From contig MU069587.1 in assembly GCA_002284615.2 (NCBI GenBank), forward strand, positions 253,611 to 266,761: a DNA stretch of 13,151 bases. Direction: 5' to 3'. Both the position numbers and the translations under genes were made by a program. This DNA comes from Dunaliella salina. Taxonomy: Eukaryota; Chlorophyta; Chlorophyceae; Chlamydomonadales; Dunaliellaceae. Below are positions 1 to 8,105 of the stretch, in pieces. Position 1 is the first letter of the stretch. Every line of letters begins with the position of its first letter. Below the pieces are notes generated by a model. It was not told the origin of the DNA and did no database searches. It was given only the letters and a program-made list of their open reading frames with translations.

Positions 1-341
1 AGCCTGAAGTCTACCACTATCAGTAATTCTCCTCCCGCTCTCGACCACCACGAAAGCCAACGAAATCACTAGCAATTGCCACCAACGCATGATTGAATAC
101 AAAATAAAATTTCATATAATCATCATTTGTTACTTTTGGGGTGGCGGTGTGGAGGAGCTGCGAAAATCTCAGCAGACCACCTCAGGCCAGCAGGGGGGGT
201 GCTGACCTGCAGGGTTGCTTTAGAATCAGCGCGAAAAAAAATAAGCTTTTAGATGGTACCCTTCTAATGAGCTGAGGTGGCCTGGGTGGCTCAAAGCTTT
301 ATTCTTTCAGTGTTGACCAGTCAAACGTGTAAAGAACATAA

Positions 342-375
342 GGGGGCTACGCCCCCTGAAGGGGGGTTCCACCCC
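342..375. repeat. GC-rich double hairpin
   Basis: Two adjacent inverted repeats are visible. GGGGGC-TAC-GCCCCC (342-356) is a perfect 6-bp stem with a 3-nt loop. It is followed by GGGG-TTCCA-CCCC (363-375). The flanks are A-rich, so the element stands out by composition. Compact GC-rich palindromes of this style are often interspersed inside plant transposons, but I cannot assign it to a named family. Confidence 0.6.
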
Positions 376-630
376 AAAAAACTAAAAAGGCAGAGAGGCT
401 TTCCCTTCATCAATTAGGGAATGGAAGTTTGAGCCAAGGCTTAACAAGATTTGAGACAGAGAGGACAAATGGGCATTTGGAGGGTTAACCTGAACGTTCC
501 AGTAAGCACTAGGCTTAAGGTTACAGGCAAAGGAGGCCTCCAGTCAAACCGACTGATTGCTAGCCTTGTCGGAGTGTCGTTTTCCTTCACCGAATGTGGT
601 TTCCACTGTTACTGACTGCATTACTGGTTC

Positions 631-800
631 GGTAATCGAGCAGAAATTTTGGGCTGTGTCACTTCCACAAACATCGGTCCAGGAACCATCCAGAAAAGGA
701 CTTCACAATTATAATCGGTAACCAAGCAGAAATTGGGTAGTGTTACTTTCCTGGAAGTCGGACTAGAAATTGTTCAGAAAAGATCCTCACAATTACTTAG
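631..800 (+). repeat. Two-copy imperfect tandem repeat, about 85 bp
   Basis: GGTAATCGAGCAGAAATT at 631 recurs as GGTAACCAAGCAGAAATT at 717. CAGAAAAGGACTTCACAATT at 691 recurs as CAGAAAAGATCCTCACAATT at 775. The spacing is therefore 84-86 bp, with substitutions and small indels. A third partial start (AGGCGGAAATTGGGGCAG) follows near 799. There is no coding potential. Confidence 0.75.
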
Positions 801-890
801 GCGGAAATTGGGGCAGAAATCAGGTTGCACTTGCTAGAAATTGGTCAGTAATCAGGCACGAATGCTTTTTAGCTTCTGCTACAATGAGTG

Positions 891-1265
891 TTTACCAGGT
901 ACTTGGCCAGAAGTAGAAGCTATGTTTATTTTCAGGAAAAGTATCAGTAAGTGGTAAGCAGAATGTATGCTTTGCCTGGTTACCAGTCTAACACATAATT
1001 TTTGGACAGGGTTGTCATCTCCTGGGCCCAAAAATAAGGGAACATTACCAATTTAGAAATTGGCCAATAAAGGCACCAAGCTTGTGATGCAATATGCCTT
1101 TACCAGGTAATAGGCCAGGAATTGAAGCTGCATTCACTGCCAGAAAATGTAACAGGAAACAATGGTAAGCAGAATGGATGCTTTGCTTGGTTACTGGTAG
1201 CCTTACACATAAAAATCACTTGGGGTCAGTTTGTCTTCTTCTCCTGAACACATAAGGACTATTTT
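891..1265 (+). repeat. Two-copy imperfect tandem repeat, about 208 bp
   Basis: The first unit begins with TTTACCAGGT at 891 and the second with the same ten bases at 1099. Inside each unit GGTAAGCAGAATG is followed by ATGCTTTGC and TGGTTAC (953 and 1164), then by ACACATAA and a CTCCTG phrase. The period is about 208-211 bp. A further TTTACCAGGTAATC near 1775 may be an older third copy. Confidence 0.75.
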
Positions 1266-1428
1266 TGAAAAAAAAATTGATTTTTTGGAAAAAATTGGTT
1301 TTCTTGAAAATAAAGAAACATTTCCTTGAACAGAAAAGGAAGTTGTACACCAGATGGTTTCTAGAAATCAGTCAATTGGCTGTACAGACAATTTTTCGGC
1401 AGGTGCTCTTGAGCATTAAAAAAGGGAA

Positions 1429-2239
1429 ATGACACCATGTGCACTTGGCGTGGCCCAGTTGCCTGACACGTACATGCAAGAGGTCTTATCTTCGAATTTG
1501 CTACTTCTCTTTAACAATCAAAACTTACGGTTTCCAGTAATCAGGAGTTTGCACATTCGGTACCAACAGCAAAAAAGGTTAAAAAATGGTGATTATGAAA
1601 AATCAATGGTAAAGCAATTTCTAATGCAGGCAGAGATCGCTCAAAAGACAGCTACCACTAGCTTGACGACCTGGTTTCCTGTAATCAACATTTTGCCAAG
1701 CCAGCTTGGTGTCCATAGCATGAATACCAGGAAATATGATGGTAATCAGCGATTTGCATACGCATTCTCACGTTTACCAGGTAATCGGGAGGGACTGGGC
1801 TGGTAAACACCATTCCGATGCTGCTAGCAAAAAAAGAGAGGAGCTCAGACCTCAAGAGAAGGAAGCAATTTGTTGTTGTCTTGTTTCATGAAAGCCAACT
1901 CATGGAAGGACTGACATGGTGAGAAGATGAGAGGTAAGGAACCGCCTAAAAAGAGGCATTGGAAAGAGGAAGAAGAGTACCAGAAAATAGAGAGGTGTAC
2001 TTTAGCCTAAGAGGGCAGACCGGGGGGCTTGCGTTTGAAAATAACATGCTGCTCATCCTGCACAGAAAATCTTGGGAATCACACAGTTCACAAGTAGGAG
2101 TTCTCACCGAGAAAAGAACGGCGTCATTCCAAATAGCTTGCTTGACTTCAAAAGTATGGGACAGGAAAACATTGGGCCACACTGTGTACGATGTATGTGC
2201 CTCGGTAAAAGCAGGTAAAAGTGTTTGGGCAAAATGTAA
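1429..2239. other. No gene supported
   Basis: There are open stretches on both strands, including a 125-codon plus-strand frame at 1429-1806 and two overlapping opposite-strand frames at 1946-2300. None shows a domain, a motif or similarity to the retrotransposon proteins elsewhere in the window. The left part still carries the TAATC/ACCAGG phrases of the upstream repeats. The right part is probably flank of LINE copy A. Confidence 0.4.
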
Positions 2240-2395
2240 GTCAGTGCTGGCATTAATAGTGAGTCTTAGCAATGGAGGCAAATATGTGCAGCCCAGCTAA
2301 CGTGGGCGGGTCATCGGCCGTCCGTCCAGCTGCGCGCCTCGCTGTCCTGTACGCAGCCCGCAGCGTAACCCCCTCTTCCAAACCCCCATTGCTTA
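2240..2395 (-). other. Copy A 3' terminal region with CpG-rich patch
   Basis: This stretch, read on the minus strand, follows the RLE coding end and contains a strikingly CpG-rich patch (2299-2375). It aligns with plus-strand 4657-4778 of copy B. Shared phrases include AGCAATGG, TTTGGAAG/GG, GCGCAGCTGGACG and GGCTGC.CATA, then a weaker CTCA.T.TTA phrase. Copy A has an extra GC-rich insert of about 15 nt relative to B. The similarity stops near 2240, which I take as the 3' end of the family. Confidence 0.55.
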
Positions 2396-3140
2396 TGTTG
2401 CTGAACCGGATGGCAATTTTGGTGTTGTTAATTGTTGTGAGGGTCCTAACAGCATGATAGTGGAGTTCTTTTGCAGTTTTGTGGGCTTTCTCTTTTGTTA
2501 GGACAAGTTTGCTGAGGGGATCAATAGTGTTATAGATAATTCCAGCAACTCTGATTAATATGTTGTGCTGTATGACTCTGTTATTGCGGTGTGTCCTCCA
2601 AAGAATTCTTGTGCGTAAGCTCACAATGGTATGTTTTTGTCGATTCATAAGTTGTGCAGTGTGGAGAGTTCGTTTAGGTTTGGTGCAAAATTTAAGCTCA
2701 ATGAGGTGGATATCTCTGTCTCTGGGATTTATATCCTGCGAGGTTGATATGTGGAGTCTCTGCTTTTAAAGGGCAAGACTGTAATACCGTCAGGGCGACT
2801 GAGTTGTGTATTTGGTGGTTGCCTGGATGGAAACAGCTGTGTGAAATGGAAAGGACACCATTTGGAACATCCATCTCAAGGGAGCATAGCCTATCTGTGT
2901 TGCATGCATCCACAGTGACAATTTAAGGTCCAAGGCCTTCTTTGCAGATTGCTTCACCGCAGATGCTGAGTGCTTGATGGTGGCGCAATGCAAGGGGAAC
3001 AAGTGACATGCGGGTCCTGAAGTGGGAGAGCTCACCAAAGATGGTAGATGGATATTTTGCTGTTGGTGCCTCGTGGGTGGAAAGGACAAAATTTTCTCCA
3101 GCAATCCTGAGGTCAACAACAATCTGTCTCAAATTCAAAG
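2370..3140 (-). pseudogene. Copy A C-terminal zinc knuckle and restriction-like endonuclease
   Basis: The minus-strand reading starts LNLRQIVVDLRIAGENFVL, matching SFKMRQNIFKYRTGTLF of LINE2. FGELSH corresponds to CGELGS of the LINE2 knuckle, and ACHLFPLHC corresponds to its HILSGC half, so two zinc ligands are lost or shifted. Next, RHHQALSICGEAICKEGLG pairs with RHNIASRIPLKAICKGPLG. The nuclease core keeps the PD of SRPDG (Asp codon 2789-2791) and the E-x-K of IHLIELKFC (Glu 2697-2699, Lys 2691-2693). The end, TAKELHYHAVRTL, pairs with LARKLHAHSVLYA. At least two frameshifts and several stops break it. Confidence 0.65.
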
Positions 3141-3179
3141 GGTTACCTGTACGTGTTTTCTGCTAGAAATTATAAGCTT

Positions 3180-3760
3180 GTTGCTGGCCTTTACTGACAA
3201 ACAGGTGGTGCAAAGTCCAGCAGGAGGGGTCTCTGGAAATGAGAGCAACATCAGCGTGGAACACCATCTGGAAAGGAGGGCTGTTGCAATGGACGGGTTC
3301 TATCCCACCCACGTAGCACACTCCGCGAAGGAGTTGACGATCTGACTCCTAGTAAGGATTTTCCTAATCACAGCAGCATTTTGACAGTGAATGTAATTGT
3401 CATCTCATGACCAGGTTGTGCATAGAGAGTAGCCCAAATCCGGCATGCGTACATGCATAAGATAACATGCAACTTGACCCCCCCCCCCCCCCCNTCAAAT
3501 TGAGGAGTTGTAAGTAGGCACGAAGTCCAACTTCACCGAGTCGGTGAGTAAGCTGATGTTCACACTATGAAAACAAAGGTGCGTACACGTGCCATGCCTG
3601 CCAAAAAAGGTTTTAAGGCTCCTTCCGAAGCAGAGTGTAGGTTGGGATTTTTTATCACTGAACTTTAGAATCTGGCTATGAGAGGAGTCTTGTTTTCAAT
3701 AGCATGTCTAGTGGTAACAAGTCTGTCGGCATACTGAACTGAATGGGCTTGGTGGTTTTC
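3180..3760 (-). pseudogene. Copy A reverse transcriptase fragment (palm YADD box to thumb)
   Basis: The minus-strand reading VQYADRLVTTRHAIE (about 3695-3740) matches the LINE RT active-site box YADDLV, with the second catalytic Asp changed to Arg. Further on, after frameshifts, YACRIWATLYAQPG and LLGVRSSTP (3329-3475) resemble the thumb of LINE RTs, where LLYG.E.W and LGVR.STP phrases are common. IEPVHCNSPP through ISRDPS (about 3225-3300) can be aligned with IS-VEYHK to SLEDPS in the LINE2 thumb. The C16 run with one ambiguous base (3478-3494) splits the domain and may be an assembly artefact. The fingers are not recognisable. Confidence 0.6.
3478..3494. repeat. C16 homopolymer ending in one N
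   Basis: Sixteen consecutive C bases are followed by the only ambiguous base in the window. It sits inside the RT remnant of copy A. It could be a true homopolymer or a collapsed sequencing or assembly junction, so sequence joins across it should be treated with caution. Confidence 0.95.
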
Positions 3761-3848
3761 AGCAAGGGCTGGAACCGTGTCCAGACCTAGCGTTCAGAGT
3801 TGCTCAAGGGTGTGCTTGATAGAACATGTTCCATCAACGTCCAGGAAC

Positions 3849-3869
3849 TTTCTCTTTCTCTTTCTCTTT
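3849..3869. repeat. TTTCTC microsatellite
   Basis: Three and a half copies of the hexamer TTTCTC form a pure pyrimidine tract on the plus strand. It lies at the upstream edge of copy A, close to where the plus-strand LINE2 similarity begins, and could mark an element junction. Confidence 0.85.
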
Positions 3870-3934
3870 AGCAGAGGCCCTCTTTTGTCATCATCATGCC
3901 ATCAATATTATGGCGTTTAGCTTTCATTTAAGAG

Positions 3935-4267
3935 ATGATTCAGACCGAAAACGCCCACCATAAAGGGACCTACAACAACTTGCAAGCCCAGATAGCCCCA
4001 CGATCCCATCCTTGACAAATGTAACTTCCATGGTTGTATGAAGTCTTTAACAAACAACAATCCTTTAGGTCCACATGAATAATCAATGACCTCAGAGCCT
4101 TGCCTCTCCAATACAAAGACAGCATGCACCTGCTGTTCACCATCATGTGGGCCACAGGGTTCAGTCCTAAAATCTGGAAAGTTAGCAGCTCTATCCTTAT
4201 CCATAACAAAAGGGCTCAAAGACTGATTTTGCCTCGTATAGGCCAATGGCCTTTGCCAATACACTAG
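3935..4267 (+). pseudogene. LINE2 reverse transcriptase, fingers and palm up to motif B
   Basis: Degenerate but ordered LINE RT motifs are readable. HKGTYNNLQ (frame 2, 3959 on) resembles the hKkGd..n stretch before RPIsL. IPSLTNVTSMVV (frame 1, 4003 on) resembles the RPIsLtNvtyKv block. NKQQSFRST and IINDLRAL (4050-4100) resemble the QtGF..gRsIldN block. KDSMHLLFTIMWATGFSP (4115-4168) matches motif A and its following helix (fDs.H.ll..m..~GF), with Asp at 4118-4120. SSILIHNKRAQ then RIGQWPLP (4235-4258) matches motif B (R.G.rQG.PLsP). Between the DNL and FD blocks some 30 residues seem deleted. The reading stops at TAG 4265, where copy B begins. The assignment to LINE2 rather than to B is by order of motifs. 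Confidence 0.6.
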
Positions 4268-4778
4268 ACAACCACCAAATACACACTTTTTAGTCGGCGT
4301 GACGATACTCCTGCCCCTTAAAATCAAAGACTCAATGCATCATCCGCAAGACGTAAAACCCAGAGACAGGTATCCACCTCATTGAGCATAAGTTTTGCTC
4401 TGACACTGCACAAAATCAACATAAAAACACCATTGATAGCCTTTGCACGCAAATTTTTTGCGGCAGACATCGCAACAACAGAGTCAAATTGCACACCGTA
4501 TGACTTGGAGTTGTTGAACCTATTTATGCACAATTAGCACCCTCTGCAAACTTGGTCTAACCAAAGGCAGAACCCACAAAATTGCAACAGGACTCCAGCG
4601 TCACACTGTATAGACCCTCACCAAAAAAGAACACCAAAAATGCCATCCATTTAGCAACTCAAGCAATGGTGCTTTGGAGGGGGGGGGGCTACCAGAGAAG
4701 GAGGAGCGCAGCTGGACGAATGGCCGACAACCCTGGCTGCTCATAGCTTGCTTCCGCTGGTGAGGCTCATTGTTACTA
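4268..4778 (+). mobile_element. LINE copy B: 3'-terminal fragment inside the LINE2 RT
   Basis: From ACAACCACCAAATACACAC at 4268 the plus strand aligns closely with the minus strand of copy A down to its 3' end. Protein readings are SRRDD (4292-4306, in place of SRPDG), PETGIHLIEHKFCSDT (4360-4407), CGRHRNNRV and CKLGLTKGRTHKIATG, matching the RLE core and C-terminal tail of copies A and LINE2. The catalytic Asp position seems to survive, but the Pro is Arg and the reading is broken by stops. The fragment then enters the shared 3' UTR (G10 run at 4679-4688, GCGCAGCTGGACG at 4704). It ends near 4778, and RT sequence resumes at once. I see no clear target duplication, and about 100 bp of RT between motifs B and C is missing. 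Confidence 0.7.
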
Positions 4779-4779
4779 A

Positions 4780-5829
4780 CATGTTAGTGTGCTGGCACAC
4801 AGCGCAGACAGTTGGCCCTTACTTAGCAAAACAAACACTATTCAAAACCTTATAGTTCAGGCCCGTAAGATTACACTTTATTCTGACTGGGCAGAACTCA
4901 TCATATCCGGTAGCAAAACCAAAGTGACAGGCATCTTATATGGCCACTCGCCAAAAGACAAGAATGGAGTGACACCCTCCCAGACTCTTCGCCAACAGCT
5001 TGAAGATAAAATTGACATACAAGGGCAAAAAGCACAGTCCATCACACCAGACACACCTTTACCTGGGAGTAGGACTAACCATGAACTTGAACTGGAAGCA
5101 CCAAATACAGTGCATGACAGGTAACCTTAAAAAAAAAAGCTAGAAAACCTAAGAAAAACATCTCTAACCCCAAGCCTGATTCTAAAAATAATTCGCACAG
5201 CTATCATACCCAGCCTGACCTACTCTTTTGCAGTCACCCCCTGCACCCCTGCAGACCTTGAGATGTGGGATAATATGGTGGACATAATTATTAGAGACAA
5301 GTTTGGCCTGTGGACTTGCACTGCTACTGCAATGATTCGAGAGGACACCTCAGATTGTGGACTGGGTGTGACATCAATATCTGTGGAATATCATAAACGC
5401 ATGGCCCTTGCCCTTACACTGAGCTTAGAAGACCCCTCAAACAGACACCGCAATGTCACTCTGAGCCTCCTCACAATGCAAGTAAAACACTTAAAGGACC
5501 TAGCCATAGAATACCTCACAACGAGGGAAGGAACAAACCACCGCATTAAGTGCCAACTTGACTACTGCATGAGAGCTCGCCAGCTTATGAGCGTTTACTC
5601 AAGCAAGCTCCACCTCACAAAACAGAACATAAGCCTATTCCTGGATGACTTCAAGATCATTGACGAGGCTCTCTCCCTCCACAAACCCCCTGCCCACTCT
5701 TTCCCAACGCTGATTGCCTGCATCACCAAACCCCTCCTAAGTTTGGACATCCACGGACTCCATGACCTTACAACCAATGGCGGAACCCACATAATCAGTG
5801 TGGCACAACTCAAGAACAAGCACTCATAA
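4780..5829 (+). pseudogene. LINE2 reverse transcriptase, post-YADD palm and thumb
   Basis: The reading begins just after the expected YADD box with VSVLAHSADSW and runs in frame 1 to about 5045 (LIISGSKTKVTGILYGH is the sKTkvm block). It moves to frame 2 for YLGVGLTMNLNWKHQI (5060 on), the YLGv...l.W..hi motif of LINE RTs. After a ten-A run (5129-5138) it returns to frame 1 with IIRTAIIPSLTYSFAVTP and a long thumb region that ends at TAA 5827-5829. The 5263-5829 part is an uninterrupted 188-codon stretch. The same frame stays open after the TAA for another 35 codons or so (KRKIALNRLAALVNLPPD), so the stop is probably a mutation. The active-site Asp pair itself is not preserved at the copy B junction. 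Confidence 0.8.
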
Positions 5830-7260
5830 ATTACAACTAAAAGGAAAATAGCCCTAAACAGGCTAGCAGCCTTAGTCAACCTGCCTCCTGATGTAGAATT
5901 AACCCAGGATATTATACCTAACATTCTTGGAGACGAATTACTACAGCTAACACTCTCCCCAGATACCGCCAAATCAACAACAGCCAAATCAGCGAGCTGG
6001 TTGACACACACTTCAACAGTTCATCTCCAGACTCAGCACGCCCAGGAACTATCCCCCCAACTGCACACACAACACATCCAGTACCCCCAACACAACCCCG
6101 CTCCACAACCCACTACACACACCCGCTCACAGGCCGCCGCATCAATCTGACAAATACCCCATCCACTGCCCCCATCCAAAATCCTAACAGAGCAACACAG
6201 GATCAAGAGGCCAGCCCAGCAGAAATAAATACCAACCAATCCACCCCCTCCTCAAACACAAAAGAGACAACCTCCCTGAACACCACCTCCCTAAACACTG
6301 CCTCCTTTAATATCACTTCCCAGAGCACCACTTCCCTGACCACCACTTCTCAAAACACGCAAGGGACCTCCTTCACACCCTTAGAGGAGGCCAGCACAAA
6401 CCCTGGAAACACTCAGGATACCACACAAGAGAACGTACAAGGAACCCAAACCCAAAGGAGCCCCAACAACGCTGACAATAATCCTCAGGGAGCTGCCAAC
6501 GATCACGATTTGCCTCCCACCCAGGCTGTCCCACTGAATACACTATCTCAAAGCACCATCCATCCAACAGAAGAACTGCCTAGCAAAAGGACACGATCTA
6601 GATGCAAACAAGCACCCATAACAACCGTAGGATCAACCTCCTTGATACAAAACACAATTCAAAACAACCTATTGCTTCCCACTCAGGAAATACAGCAAGG
6701 AACCACAGATATCCCATACTCTGCCCCCACACCCACACAAACACGCGATATAACACCAACGATACCCCTTTGCCCCCAAGAAACTCCCTCAACCACCCCC
6801 TCCAGCAGGAAAAGAGCTGCTTCTGCCATCCCTAAACTCCCCGATACTCAACCTAACCATCCTAATACCTCAAACAGATGTAACTCACAGGCTCTGTCTC
6901 CCCCCAACGAGCCACCCAGCAAACGCACGCGATCCAAGTCACAATCAAGTTCCCTCCACACGCAAAGCACCTGTAACCAAATAACATCCAATCCCCTCGC
7001 CTTACGACACCAAAGCGACAACCTACTCCCTACTCACCATCAACCTAGCCCCCTTTTCATGCCTCCAACCATCACTTTCACTTCTTCTAGCCAGGGCACA
7101 CAAAACAGCCGACAGAAAAGAAAGAGGAGAAAGCTTCTTGAAAATAATACAAACCTCTCCATCCCTAGTATCTCTCCACTGGGCCAAACAGCCCAACACA
7201 CAGAACTCTGACACTACAAGCAAAATAAATTGAAAAAGCTAGCAGAGGAAACAACCCCCC
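5830..7260 (+). pseudogene. LINE2 Ser/Thr/Pro-rich basic linker with NLS-like clusters
   Basis: After KRKIALNRLAALVNLPPD in frame 1 the reading shifts near 5940 to frame 3 (ANTLPRYRQINNSQISELVD). It then stays open from 5922 to the TGA at 7209-7211, about 430 codons. The sequence is dominated by Thr, Ser, Pro, Asn and Gln, with little hydrophobic content, so it is likely disordered. It holds three basic clusters: KRTRSRCK (6585-6608), KRTRSKS (6921-6941) and KRKRRK (7116-7133). The first two sit in similar contexts (LPSKRTRS and PPSKRTRS), suggesting internal duplication. After the TGA the frame continues as HYKQNKLKKLAEET, then shifts at a C7 run (7255-7261) into the PHD region. No enzyme motif is visible. 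Nuclear localisation and nucleic-acid binding are inferred from the basic clusters only. Confidence 0.7.
6270..6359 (+). repeat. Coding minisatellite, six 15-bp units
   Basis: Within the linker, six consecutive five-codon units read TSLNT, TSLNT, ASFNI, TSQST, TSLTT and TSQNT. The period is exactly 15 bp, so expansion would keep the frame. Units differ mostly by single bases, which suggests local duplication followed by drift. Confidence 0.8.
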
Positions 7261-8105
7261 CTAGACGCAATTTATACTATCTACAACTACGACCTAAATG
7301 ATATCACACATATCAGTGACTGGAGGATCATTATTGCCAAGAAAAGAGACAGGAACAATGAGCCTCCCAAGCACCAAAAACAATACCTGACCCACTTTGC
7401 GCCCATGACCATCAAAAAATGGGCCCTCCCAATGTTCAAACGCTCTGGGTTCACCCCTGTCAATACCAAACCTGCCGCTCGAGCTGAGATTGAGTGTGCC
7501 TGCGGTGAGATTTGCAACTACAATGGCGGCAAAGAGCCCATAAACTCTGAGCCCCCCTACCTTAACATGTAGATCTGCGATGTCTGCCACTGAACCTACC
7601 ACTGGTGCTGCATAAAGGAGCTCGGATGCTACTCTGATGCACAGAGACAGGATATAGACAACAACATTTATTGGGCCTGCCCTGCTTGCAAACCTCTCAG
7701 CAATGATGAGAAATTAAAAAGAGAATCAAACTCTTTCAGCAATGAACTAATATGCATTGATTGGGAGCCAAGCTGGGAACCTGAAGCCATCAGAGAAGTT
7801 TGGCCCAATTTCCATCAATGCATCCTTCAATTCAAGGCCTGCAAAGATGAGCCAGACCTCTCCACTCCGGCTGCTGACTTTGGGCTAGACAGCCTTGAAA
7901 GGCAGGGATTTGAAAACTCAGGCAAGACAAACACTTGGAAACAGAAACTAGACACAGGACTCCGCAACAAGGCCACCTTCGACTTGAATCCCACAAACCC
8001 CCAAGCAGACATTATTGGAGCTGGCCGCTGTGAATTTTGGATTACAACAGTTGACCTCATTAGGCCAAGCCTCAACAATACAACGGATCCCCACCCCAGA
8101 GCAGA
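7261..8105 (+). pseudogene. LINE2 PHD-type zinc finger and following linker
   Basis: Frame 1 reads AIYTIYNYDLNDITHISDW and then a zinc finger with ligands Cys 7495, Cys 7501, Cys 7576, Cys 7585, His 7600, Cys 7609, Cys 7678 and Cys 7687. The spacing is C-x-C-x24-C-x2-C-x4-H-x2-C-x22-C-x2-C, which is the Cys4-His-Cys3 PHD pattern. The Trp two residues before the seventh ligand (YWACPAC), a PHD hallmark, is present. Two stops lie inside it (TAG 7570, TGA 7591), but the spacing of all eight ligands is intact. PHD fingers usually bind histone H3 tails, so a chromatin-reading role is the natural inference. The segment after it (WEPSWEPEAIREVWPNF and FDLNPTNPQADIIGAGR) has no family I can name and leads into the methyltransferase-like domain. 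Confidence 0.75.

Larger units (their letters stand above)
1..1428. other. Non-genic 5' region with diverged repeats
   Basis: I see no reading frame with recognisable protein similarity here on either strand. The stretch contains a GC-rich double hairpin (342-375), a pair of 84-86 bp tandem copies (631-800), a pair of about 208 bp copies (891-1265) and an A/T-rich patch of A-runs and T-runs near 1267-1320. Short phrases such as TACCAGGTAAT and GGTAATC recur as far as 1790, so the whole interval may be one old, strongly diverged satellite-like or transposon-derived block. Confidence 0.5.
2240..3890 (-). mobile_element. LINE copy A, decayed RLE-type non-LTR retrotransposon
   Basis: Read on the minus strand, this interval gives, in LINE order, an RT palm box (YADR, 3719-3733), an RT thumb (about 3180-3480), a degenerate zinc knuckle, an RLE domain with SRPDG (2786-2800) and IHLIELKFC (2685-2711), and a 3' UTR ending near 2240. 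The protein lies in several frames with stops, so the copy is dead. Its 3' 550 bp align clearly with copy B at 4268-4778 on the other strand, and its protein aligns with the C-terminus of LINE2. No accessory module lies between the RT thumb and the knuckle, unlike LINE2. The upstream limit is uncertain: sequence above the YADR box up to about 3890 is hard to read and holds a TTTCTC microsatellite. Confidence 0.75.

Noticed and set aside
1429..1806. 125-codon plus-strand open frame
   Set aside because: No domain or biased composition. It overlaps the diverged tandem-repeat phrases, and its length is possible by chance.
1946..2300. Overlapping frames of about 110 codons on both strands
   Set aside because: Neither has a domain, and the right end overlaps the 3' UTR of copy A.
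3917..4327. 136-codon minus-strand frame with VIDYSCGPKG, resembling a SAM-binding motif
   Set aside because: The opposite strand carries ordered RT motifs and then the copy B similarity over the same bases, so this frame is best explained as an antisense shadow.
5595..6239. Minus-strand frames of 60-138 codons
   Set aside because: They lie antisense to clear RT thumb and linker coding sequence and have no motifs of their own.
7570..7593. TAG and TGA inside the PHD finger as possible recoded codons
   Set aside because: All three stop types occur in this element and frameshifts are frequent, so pseudogene decay is simpler than stop-codon recoding.
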